Positions 23,803 through 30,977 of a stretch of DNA of 64,000 nucleotides are shown piece after piece. The DNA is from Mycolicibacterium chitae (GTDB lineage: Bacteria; Actinomycetota; Actinomycetes; Mycobacteriales; Mycobacteriaceae). Position 1 is the stretch's first letter; each line of letters starts with the position of its first letter. A model generated the notes under the pieces. That model saw nothing but the letters and a program-made list of their open reading frames with translations. It had not been told where the DNA came from and ran no database searches. The translations under genes and the position numbers were made by a program. The stretch covers positions 3,782,001 to 3,846,000 of the forward strand of contig NZ_LR134355.1 in NCBI RefSeq assembly GCF_900637205.1, read 5' to 3'.

Positions 23803-24993
23803 GTGAACACCAGCCCAGATGTGTTCAGTCCGGCCCGCCTGGGCCCGCTGACCCTGCGCAACCGCATCATCAAGGCCGCGACCTTCGAAGCGGCGTCGCC
23901 GGATGCCCTGGTCACCGACGATCTGATCAACTTCCACCGCCGCCCGGCCGCCGGTGGGGTCGGCATGACGACGGTGGCCTACTGCGCGGTCGAACCCGGC
24001 GGCCGCACCGACGGCTGGCAGATCTGGATGCGTCCGGAGGCCCTGCCCGGCCTGCGGCGGCTCACCGACGCGGTGCACGCCGAGGGCGCGGCCATCAGCG
24101 CGCAGATCGGGCACGCCGGCCCGGTGGCCAACGCCCGGACCAACAAGGCCCGCGCGCTCGCGCCGGTGCGATTCTTCAATCCGCTTTCGATGCGGTTCGC
24201 CAAGAAGGCCACCCTCGAGGACATCCGCGAGGTCACCGAGGCGCACGCCAACGCCGCCCGGCTGGCCATCGACGCCGGCTTCGACGCCGTCGAGATCCAC
24301 CTCGGGCACAACTATCTGGCGAGTTCGTTCCTGAGCCCACTGATCAACCGTCGCACCGACGAATTCGGCGGATCGCTGGAGAACCGCGCCAAGGTCGCCC
24401 GCGGCGTGGTCCGCGCGGTGCGCCGGGCGGTCGGCGATCAGATCGCGGTCACCGCCAAGCTCAACATGTCCGACGGCGTGCGCGGCGGCATCTCGATGGA
24501 GGAGTCCCTGCAGACCGCGAAGTGGCTCGAGGAAGACGGCGGACTGGACGCGCTGCAGCTGACCGCGGGCAGCTCGCTGGTCAACCCGATGTACCTGTTC
24601 CGCGGCGACGCGCCGGTCAAGGAGTTCTCCGCGGTGTTCAAGCCGCCGCTCAGCTGGGGCATGCGGATGACCGGCAAGAAGTTCCTGCGCGAGTACCCCT
24701 ACCGCGAGGCCTACCTGCTGCGCGAGGCCAGCCAGTTCCGCGCCGAGTTGAAGCTGCCGCTGATCCTGCTGGGCGGCATCACCAACCGCGAGACTATGGA
24801 CCGCGCGATGGCCGCCGGATTCGATTTCGTCGCGATGGGCCGCGCGCTGCTGGCCGAACCCGATCTGTTGAACCGCATCGAGGCCGACGGCGACGCACAC
24901 ACCGTGAAGTCGGTGTGCAACCACTGCAACCTGTGCATGCCGACCATCTACAGCCACACCTACTGCGTGCTGACCGGCGCTCCGGACCGGTAG
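23803..24993 (+). CDS. NADH:flavin oxidoreductase, old yellow enzyme family (Rv3359-like)
   Basis: 396-residue FMN TIM-barrel protein. Segments LFxPxRxGPLTLRNRI-type start (FSPARLGPLTLRNRIIKAA), AQIGHAGP, VEIHLGHNYLASSFLSP and GGSLENRAKVARGVV are conserved in the 2,4-dienoyl-CoA reductase/OYE group. The C-terminus ends with a cysteine cluster (CNHCNLCMPTIYSHTYC), like the iron-sulfur site of dienoyl-CoA reductases, but no second NAD(P)-binding domain follows. GTG start. Divergent from folD by 54 bases. Substrate unknown. Confidence 0.85.
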   Translation: MNTSPDVFSPARLGPLTLRNRIIKAATFEAASPDALVTDDLINFHRRPAAGGVGMTTVAYCAVEPGGRTDGWQIWMRPEALPGLRRLTDAVHAEGAAISAQIGHAGPVANARTNKARALAPVRFFNPLSMRFAKKATLEDIREVTEAHANAARLAIDAGFDAVEIHLGHNYLASSFLSPLINRRTDEFGGSLENRAKVARGVVRAVRRAVGDQIAVTAKLNMSDGVRGGISMEESLQTAKWLEEDGGLDALQLTAGSSLVNPMYLFRGDAPVKEFSAVFKPPLSWGMRMTGKKFLREYPYREAYLLREASQFRAELKLPLILLGGITNRETMDRAMAAGFDFVAMGRALLAEPDLLNRIEADGDAHTVKSVCNHCNLCMPTIYSHTYCVLTGAPDR

Positions 24994-25012
24994 CCCGTTA
25001 CAGTTGGACCCG

Positions 25013-27658
25013 ATGACTGGACCAGTGGCACCCGCGCTGACCGTACGGTTCGACGGGTCCCAGCGGACCTTCGCTGCGGGCAATGATGTGGTGATCGGTC
25101 GCGACCTGCGCGCTGACGTGCGCATCGCGCATCCCCTGATCTCCAGGGCTCACCTGATTCTGCGCATCGACCGAGGGCGCTGGCAGGCGATCGACAACGG
25201 CTCACTCAACGGCATGTTCCTGCACGGTCGCCGCGTGCCGGCCGTCGACATCGCCGACGGCATGGCGATCAACATCGGCAACCCGGACGGCCCGCAACTC
25301 AGCTTCGAGTTGGGCGGCCAGACCGGATCGGTGGGCATGCCCCCGCAGACCGCGGCGGTCCCGGTGGCGCGCCCGCCCCTGGCCACCGGCCCCGGCGGCC
25401 ACCCCAGCCAGCCGATGTATCCGACCGGCAGCGGCAGTTACTCGACCGGGTACCCGACCGGTGCACCGCCGAGCACCCCGCCGCCGCGGCCGCCCTACCC
25501 GAGCGGCCCGCGCCCCACCTCCGGCTACCCGCCGAGCACCTCGCAGCCGGCCTACCCGACCAGCGGCACGTATCCGACCGGGTATCCGCCCAGCGCCTCG
25601 CAGCCGGTGCGCGAGCAGCCGCAGTCCGGCAACCTGCCCACTCAGATGGGCCCCGTCGCGGCGGCGGCCAAGTCCGGCGACGGCAACCTGGCCACCAGCA
25701 TGCTCAAGATCCTGCGGCCGGGCCGGGCCCCGGAGGTCCCGGCCGGCGGGATCAAGATCGGTCGCGCCACCGACAACGACATCGTCATCCCCGACGTGCT
25801 GGCCTCCCGCCACCACGCCACCCTGGTGCCCAGTCCCGGCGGCGCCGAGATCGTCGACAACCGCAGCATCAACGGCACGTTCGTCAACGGCCAGCGCGTC
25901 GCCTCGGCGGCGCTGGCCGAGGGCGATGTCGTCACCATCGGCAACGTCGACCTCGTCTTCACCGGCGGCACGCTCGCGCGCCGGTCGGAGACCGAGGCCG
26001 CCACCCGCACCGGTGGGCTCGAGGTCCGCGGCCTGACCTGGACCATCGAGAACAACAAGACGCTGCTGGAGAACATCTCCATCGACGCGCGCCCCGGCAC
26101 GCTGACCGCGGTGATCGGGCCGTCGGGGGCGGGCAAGTCGACCTTCGCCAAGCAGGTCGCCGGGCTCACCCATCCGACCAGCGGCACGGTCACCTTCGAG
26201 GGCCACGACATCCACGCCGAGTACGCTTCGCTGCGCTCCCGGATCGGGATGGTGCCCCAGGACGACGTGGTGCACGGTCAGCTGACCGTCGACCAGGCCC
26301 TGATGTACGCCGCGGAACTGCGGCTGCCCCCGGACACCACCGAGGCCGACCGCGCCCAGGTCGTCACGCAGGTGCTCGAAGAACTCGAGATGACCAAGCA
26401 CCGTCAGACCCGGGTGGACAAGCTCTCCGGCGGTCAGCGCAAGCGCGCGTCGGTTGCGATGGAGTTGCTCACCGGCCCATCGCTGTTGATCCTCGACGAG
26501 CCGACCTCCGGCCTGGACCCCGCGCTGGACCGGCAGGTCATGACGATGCTGCGCCAGCTGGCCGACGCCGGACGCGTGGTGCTGGTGGTCACGCACTCCC
26601 TGACCTACCTCGACGTGTGCGATCAGGTGCTGCTGCTGGCACCGGGCGGCAAGACCGCGTTCTACGGTCCGCCCAGCCAGATCGGTCCGGAGATGGGCAC
26701 CACCAACTGGGCCGACATCTTCAGCTCGGTGGCCGGCGACCCCGACGATGCCCATCAGCGCTACCGGCAGCGCACCGGGCCGACCCCGGTGCAACCCGCC
26801 GCGGCCGAGCCGAGCGATTTGGGCAAACCCGCGAAAACCAGTCTGCTGCGGCAGTTCTCCACCATCGCGCGCAGACAGATGCGGCTGATCATCGCCGACC
26901 GCGGCTATTTCGCCTTCCTCGCGCTGCTGCCGTTCATCATGGGCGTGCTGTCGCTGTCGGTGCCCGGCGATGTCGGCTTCGGCATCCCCGACCCGATGGG
27001 CGACGCGCCCAACGAGCCCGGGCAGATCCTGGTGCTGCTCAACGTCGGTGCGATCTTCATGGGCACCGCGCTGACCATCCGCGACCTGATCGGCGAACGC
27101 GCCATCTTCCGCCGCGAGCAGGCGGTCGGATTGTCCACCACCGCCTACCTTTTGGCGAAGGTCTGCGTGTACGCGGTGTTCGCGATCGTGCAGTCGACCA
27201 TCGTCACGGCCATCACGATCATGGGCAAGGGCGCGCCCACCCAGGGCTCGATCGGCCTGGGCAACCCGACGCTGGACCTGTTCGTGGTGATGGGTGCGAC
27301 CACGGTGACCTCGGCCATGGTGGGCCTGGCGCTCTCTGCGCTGGCCCGCACCAGCGAGCAGATCATGCCGCTGCTCGTGGTCGCGGTGATGAGCCAGTTG
27401 GTGTTCTCCGGCGGCATGATCCCGGTGACCGACCGACTGGTGCTCGATCAGATGTCCTGGATCACCCCGGCGCGCTGGGGCTTTGCGGCCTCGGCCTCGA
27501 CGGTGGACCTGATCCATCTGGTGCCCGGGCCGCTGACACCCAAGGACGCGCTGTGGGAGCACAACTCGTCGACCTGGTGGTTCGACATGGCCATGCTGGC
27601 CGGTCTGAGCTTCGCCTACGTGACCTTCGTGCGGTGGAAGATCCGGCTCAAGGGCTGA
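25013..27658 (+). CDS. FHA-domain ABC transporter (Rv1747-like)
   Basis: 881-residue exporter. FHA domain 1 at about residues 10-95 (GRDLRADVRIAHPLISRAHL) and FHA domain 2 at about 235-315 (GRATDNDIVIPDVLASRHHA) bind phosphothreonine. They are separated by a Pro/Tyr/Ser/Thr-rich linker (YPTSGTYPTGYPPS) that would carry phosphorylation sites. The ABC ATPase follows: Walker A GPSGAGKST, signature LSGGQRKR, Walker B LLILDEPTSGLDP. An ABC-2 membrane domain with six helices fills 620-881. Rv1747 is regulated by the Ser/Thr kinase PknF and implicated in glycolipid export; by analogy this one is too. ATG 25013 is chosen; TTG 25004 is in frame. Confidence 0.9.
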   Translation: MTGPVAPALTVRFDGSQRTFAAGNDVVIGRDLRADVRIAHPLISRAHLILRIDRGRWQAIDNGSLNGMFLHGRRVPAVDIADGMAINIGNPDGPQLSFELGGQTGSVGMPPQTAAVPVARPPLATGPGGHPSQPMYPTGSGSYSTGYPTGAPPSTPPPRPPYPSGPRPTSGYPPSTSQPAYPTSGTYPTGYPPSASQPVREQPQSGNLPTQMGPVAAAAKSGDGNLATSMLKILRPGRAPEVPAGGIKIGRATDNDIVIPDVLASRHHATLVPSPGGAEIVDNRSINGTFVNGQRVASAALAEGDVVTIGNVDLVFTGGTLARRSETEAATRTGGLEVRGLTWTIENNKTLLENISIDARPGTLTAVIGPSGAGKSTFAKQVAGLTHPTSGTVTFEGHDIHAEYASLRSRIGMVPQDDVVHGQLTVDQALMYAAELRLPPDTTEADRAQVVTQVLEELEMTKHRQTRVDKLSGGQRKRASVAMELLTGPSLLILDEPTSGLDPALDRQVMTMLRQLADAGRVVLVVTHSLTYLDVCDQVLLLAPGGKTAFYGPPSQIGPEMGTTNWADIFSSVAGDPDDAHQRYRQRTGPTPVQPAAAEPSDLGKPAKTSLLRQFSTIARRQMRLIIADRGYFAFLALLPFIMGVLSLSVPGDVGFGIPDPMGDAPNEPGQILVLLNVGAIFMGTALTIRDLIGERAIFRREQAVGLSTTAYLLAKVCVYAVFAIVQSTIVTAITIMGKGAPTQGSIGLGNPTLDLFVVMGATTVTSAMVGLALSALARTSEQIMPLLVVAVMSQLVFSGGMIPVTDRLVLDQMSWITPARWGFAASASTVDLIHLVPGPLTPKDALWEHNSSTWWFDMAMLAGLSFAYVTFVRWKIRLKG

Positions 27659-27697
27659 GTCTCCCAGGGGTGGGGCCTCGCTCGCCCGGGTCCCAGG

Positions 27698-27760
27698 GCC
27701 TCACCCGCCCAGGCCTCACCCGCCCCAGAGCCTCACCCGCCCCAGGCCTCACCCGCCCAG
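27698..27760. repeat. four-copy 15/16-bp minisatellite
   Basis: GCCTCACCCGCCC(C)AG occurs four times head to tail (27698-27712, 27713-27728, 27730-27745, 27746-27760), shortly after the ABC transporter stop and directly before the 95-bp repeats. Non-coding. Confidence 0.9.
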
Positions 27761-28022
27761 AGTGAACATGTTGCACCCATCGCGCGAGTAAGCCCGTCAA
27801 CAAGTCACCCCTCGGCACACCACCCCGCGGCCAAACCCCACCCCTGCACGCCCACAGTTGACATGTTGCACCCATAACACGAGTAAGCCCGCCAACAAGT
27901 CACCCCTCGGCACACCACCCCGCGGCCAAACCCCACCCCTGCACGCCCACAGTTGACATGTTGCACCCATAACACGAGTAAGCCCGCCAACAAGTCACCC
28001 CTCGGCACACCACCCCGCGGCC
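27761..28022. repeat. 95-bp tandem repeat, three copies (third partial), running into the DUF559 gene
   Basis: Copies start at 27761, 27856 and 27951, exactly 95 bases apart; the third is identical to the second up to 28022. On the minus strand each copy carries the last codons and stop of the DUF559 gene (AAGWCAEG-stop, stop at 27995-27997 in the genuine copy) followed by the spacer. Each also holds the imperfect inverted repeat TGACATGTT...AACAAGTCA. Copies 2 and 3 are essentially identical, indicating recent duplication; copy 1 has diverged slightly. Confidence 0.97.
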
Positions 28023-28843
28023 AGCAGCGCCGCCCGCGCCCGATTCACGATCCCCGGCTGGTCGTACGCGAGGTGCACAGCCGACACCCGCACAATCGTC
28101 CAGCCGAGGCTCGCGAGGTACTCGAGCCGATCGATGTCGTCGGCGTAATGGCCCGCGTTGGTCCAATGCTGCTCGCCCTCATACTCCACACCCACCTTCC
28201 AGTTCTCCCAGCCCATGTCGATCCGCCGGACGATCCGACCGGCCGCGTTGCGGATCGGAATCTGCGTCTCCGGTCGCGGCAACCCCCCGCGGATCAGGAC
28301 CAGTCGTACCCGGGTCTCCTGCGGAGATTCAGCTCCCGCGTCGGCGAGGTCGAGCACCTGTCGGAGCTGTCGAATGTTGCGGGCCCCGGGATACTTCGCA
28401 GCCACCTTTTCCGCTGCGGCGATACCGATCGCAGTGGCATTCAGCAGTGCGTCCACCCGGATCACGGCCTCATCCAGGGGCAGACGCCGACCGATGTCGA
28501 AGACCGTGCGCGGGGCCGTCGTACACGGGATACCACCCAACACCTGCACCTCGTCGTCAGCGAGGACGTCCTTGTGGATGCGGATACCGGCCGGGGACCC
28601 GTGCTGGGCGCGTACCAATTCCGTCGGCGCGTTCTGCGGTACCCACTTGCTGCCCAACAGCGCAGCGGCCGACAACCCGGACACCGTGGCCGTACGGTTC
28701 GACCACAGCCACGCCGCCACGGCACGATCGCGCGGGGACAACACGGTGCCGCGCAGCACATAGACGTTGCGATGGATCTTCGTATACCGGCGCGCCAGAT
28801 CTCGACGCGTGAGCTCACCTGACGCCAACGCCTCGGTGGCCAT
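27995..28843 (-). CDS. DUF559 (Vsr-like endonuclease fold) protein
   Basis: 282 residues. An N-terminal winged-helix-like region of the AbiEi/type IV antitoxin style (ELTRRDLARRYTKIHRNVYV) is followed by SGLSAAALLG and VTS-like segments. The C-terminal PD-(D/E)XK nuclease-like DUF559 domain has the Asp of RRIDMGWENWKVGVEYEGEQ, then RLEYLASLGWTIVRVSA. Such proteins are multi-copy in mycobacteria with no proven role. ATG 28843 is chosen. The gene is bracketed by 95-bp repeats on both sides, and its own tail is part of the repeat, so it may have arrived or been copied with it. Confidence 0.8.
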   Translation of the reverse strand: MATEALASGELTRRDLARRYTKIHRNVYVLRGTVLSPRDRAVAAWLWSNRTATVSGLSAAALLGSKWVPQNAPTELVRAQHGSPAGIRIHKDVLADDEVQVLGGIPCTTAPRTVFDIGRRLPLDEAVIRVDALLNATAIGIAAAEKVAAKYPGARNIRQLRQVLDLADAGAESPQETRVRLVLIRGGLPRPETQIPIRNAAGRIVRRIDMGWENWKVGVEYEGEQHWTNAGHYADDIDRLEYLASLGWTIVRVSAVHLAYDQPGIVNRARAALLAAGWCAEG

Positions 28844-28928
28844 GATCAGTCTGGGCACGCGGCAGATGCTGCAAGAATTCCGCGGATCCCGGTATTCACC
28901 CCTGTGTATAACCGCCCGATACGGCCAG

Positions 28929-29085
28929 AGTTGGGTTGTTGCACCCATCCCGCCCGCAACCCCGCAAACAAGTCACCCCTCGGCGAGGGCCACGGCCAGG
29001 CCACCGCCAAGCCACACGTCCAAAGTTGACATGTTGCACCCATCCCGCCCGCAACCCCGCAAACAAGTCACCCCTCGGCGAGGGT
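28929..29085. repeat. 95-bp repeat, two copies, upstream of DUF559 and running into mfpA
   Basis: Copies start at 28929 and 29024, again 95 bases apart. The conserved part is GTTGCACCCATCCCGCCCGC followed by CAAACAAGTCACCCCTCGGC; the second copy contains the mfpA stop (29068-29070) and its last codons. It matches the repeat at 27761-28022 over the same core (TTGCACCCAT and AACAAGTCACCCCTCGGC). TGACATGTT (29027-29035) and AACAAGTCA (29062-29070) form a 9-bp stem with one mismatch, possibly a terminator. Confidence 0.95.
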
Positions 29086-29616
29086 CAGCCCGTGCGCAGC
29101 CGCAAAGGCCAGGGCCTGGGGCACGTCGATCTTGGCTCCGCGCAGCGCCGCGGTGGTCCACAGCGTCGGATCGATGCGCGCGCCGCGCAGATCGGCTTCC
29201 TCGAGCCGCGTGCCCTGGGTGCGCACCCCGGACAGGTCCGCCCCGCGCAACACGGCCTTGCGCAGATCGGCCTCCACCAGCGACACCTCGCGCAGCCGAC
29301 ACCCACTGAGGTCCAAGCCGCGCAGGTCCGCACCGCCGAGCACGGCCAGGGAGAAGTCGACCTCCTCGAAGGTCGCCGGCCGCAACCGACAGTTCGTGAA
29401 CACCGAGCCCATCAGGCTGCAATGCCGAAAGGTGCTGTGCCACAGGGTGGCCCGCTCGAACCGGCAGTTCCGGAAGGCCGAACCAGCGTGGACCGACTCG
29501 GAAAGGTTGACGCCGCTGAAGTCGCAACTGTCGAACACCACCCGCTCGGTCCGCAACCCGGCGAGGTCCTCGTCGCGGAAATCGCGGTCGCTGAACTCCT
29601 GGTCGGACCAGTTCAC
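29068..29616 (-). CDS. mfpA: pentapeptide-repeat protein MfpA
   Basis: 182-residue protein made almost entirely of pentapeptide repeats (for example GADLRGLDLSGCRLREVSLV and EADLRGARID), which fold as a right-handed quadrilateral beta-helix mimicking DNA. MfpA binds DNA gyrase and contributes to intrinsic fluoroquinolone tolerance; size matches M. tuberculosis MfpA (183 residues). It is the last gene of the mfp conservon and its start overlaps the mfpB stop by four bases. Its tail lies inside a 95-bp repeat. Confidence 0.95.
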   Translation of the reverse strand: MNWSDQEFSDRDFRDEDLAGLRTERVVFDSCDFSGVNLSESVHAGSAFRNCRFERATLWHSTFRHCSLMGSVFTNCRLRPATFEEVDFSLAVLGGADLRGLDLSGCRLREVSLVEADLRKAVLRGADLSGVRTQGTRLEEADLRGARIDPTLWTTAALRGAKIDVPQALAFAAAHGLTLAEG

Positions 29617-30191
29617 CCGGTGGCCGTCAGCGATTCCAGCGCGTACTCGCTGACCGCGATCAGGGCGTTCTTCGCCGAGGTGCGATCGCGGGCGTCGACC
29701 GTGATCACCGGAACGCGTTCCGGCAACGCCAGGGCCTGGCGCACCTCCTCGACCGGGAAGCGCTGCGATCCCTCGAACTCGTTGACCGCGATGATGAACG
29801 GGATCTTGCGGTTCTCGAAGAAGTCGACGGCGGCGAAGCTGTCCTCCAGTCGCCGGGTGTCCACCAGCACGATCGCGCCAATCGCACCGTGCACCAAGTC
29901 ATCCCACATGAACCAGAACCGACGCTGCCCCGGCGTGCCGAACAGGTACAGCACCAGATCTTCATCGAGCGTGATGCGGCCGAAGTCCATCGCCACCGTG
30001 GTGGTCCCCTTGCCCGGGGTGGCTTCGAGGCCGTCGACGCCCGCCGAGGCGGTGGTCACCATGGCCTCGGTGCGCAACGGCATGATCTCGGAGACAGCGC
30101 CCACGAACGTGGTCTTACCGGCGCCGAACCCACCCGCGATGACGATCTTGGTCGATACAGCATCACGCCTCTCAGAGTGCGCGTAGCCCAC
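29613..30191 (-). CDS. mfpB: conservon GTPase MfpB
   Basis: 192-residue Ras-like GTPase of the conservon (CvnD) type. The P-loop is GGFGAGKTTFVGAVSE, the switch II region is LFGTPGQRRFWFMWDD, and the guanine-specificity position reads NEFEGS instead of NKxD. M. tuberculosis MfpB modulates the MfpA-gyrase interaction. GTG start 30191, inside the end of the DUF742 gene. Part of the five-gene operon running from the sensor kinase to mfpA. Confidence 0.93.
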   Translation of the reverse strand: MGYAHSERRDAVSTKIVIAGGFGAGKTTFVGAVSEIMPLRTEAMVTTASAGVDGLEATPGKGTTTVAMDFGRITLDEDLVLYLFGTPGQRRFWFMWDDLVHGAIGAIVLVDTRRLEDSFAAVDFFENRKIPFIIAVNEFEGSQRFPVEEVRQALALPERVPVITVDARDRTSAKNALIAVSEYALESLTATG

Positions 30192-30561
30192 GGAGGGTCC
30201 TTCCTATCAATTCGCGTCGTTCATCGTGTGTCGAGCGGTCGGTGAGGGTGGCGTGCACCTGAAGGTATCCCGAGGTGACGAGATCGCCGACCAAGACACG
30301 GGCCACCCCGAGCGGAACATCCAGAAACGCTGAGATCTCCGCCACAGAAGGGCTTTTCGTGCACAGCTGGACGATCCGGCCGCGCATGTCATTGGGGGGC
30401 CACCGATGGTACAGCCCCGACTCCAACGTGCGCACCGGCGCCTCGAGCGACAGCTCCACCGAGGACTCGGTGCGGCCTGCGGTCAGCATGTACGGGCGCA
30501 CCAGGCTTGCCTCGCGCGCCGGCGCCGACCGTTCGAACATATTCATTCCAGTCTCGATCAC
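30172..30561 (-). CDS. mfpC: conservon DUF742 protein
   Basis: 129-residue DUF742 (CvnC-type) protein with a winged-helix-like core (IVQLCTKSPSVAEISAFLDV, PLGVARVLVGDLVTSGYLQV). It follows RPYMLTAGRTESSVELSLEA. Such proteins couple the roadblock protein and GTPase in actinobacterial conservons. GTG 30561 overlaps the roadblock gene stop (GTGA); an ATG six codons in is possible. Symbol follows conservon order and is tentative. Confidence 0.9.
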   Translation of the reverse strand: MIETGMNMFERSAPAREASLVRPYMLTAGRTESSVELSLEAPVRTLESGLYHRWPPNDMRGRIVQLCTKSPSVAEISAFLDVPLGVARVLVGDLVTSGYLQVHATLTDRSTHDERRELIGRTLRGLRAL

Positions 30562-30977
30562 ATGTGCTGGGGCGCACGGCGGCGAGTGGACTGCACTGTG
30601 CTACCCACCCGTTCCACCAGAATCGCCATCTCGTAACCCACTTGGCCGATATCGCAGGATTTGGAAGCCAGTGTGGCGAGCTGGCTGCCGTCGCCCACCT
30701 GCATGATCAACACGTAGCCGTGGTCCATCTCCACCACCGACTGCAGCACCCGGCCGCCGTCGAAAAGCTGTGCCGCGCCGGCGGACAGGCTGGCCAGTCC
30801 GGACGTGACGGCGGCGAGTTGATCGGCCCGCTCGGGCGGCAGATGCTCGCTGGCCGCGATCAACAGACCGTCGACCGACACCAGGACGGCGTGGGCAACG
30901 CCGGGTACGTCACGCGCGAACTTCGAGACCAACCAATCGAGCGGGTTCTCGTGCTGTGAACCTTGCGCATAATTCAT
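30558..30977 (-). CDS. mfpD: conservon roadblock/LC7 protein
   Basis: 139-residue roadblock/LC7-fold protein (LDWLVSKFARDVPGVAHAVL, VSVDGLLIAASEHLPPERAD, VEMDHGYVLIMQVGDGSQLA). In conservons this is the likely GTPase-activating or scaffold partner of the small GTPase, recruited by the membrane kinase. ATG 30977 overlaps the kinase stop. Equivalent to Rv3364c by order. Confidence 0.93.
   Translation of the reverse strand: MNYAQGSQHENPLDWLVSKFARDVPGVAHAVLVSVDGLLIAASEHLPPERADQLAAVTSGLASLSAGAAQLFDGGRVLQSVVEMDHGYVLIMQVGDGSQLATLASKSCDIGQVGYEMAILVERVGSTVQSTRRRAPQHM

Noticed and set aside
23749..25125. Upstream extension of the folD frame
   Set aside because: It is antisense to the OYE-like gene and has shadow composition; folD begins at 23748.
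27698..28022. Possible CRISPR array
   Set aside because: The 95-bp copies are contiguous with no unique spacers, and the 15/16-bp units are directly abutting; no cas genes.
27900..28166. Minus-strand 88-codon frame across the 95-bp repeats
   Set aside because: Out of frame with DUF559, open only because the repeat unit lacks stops in this frame; no independent support.
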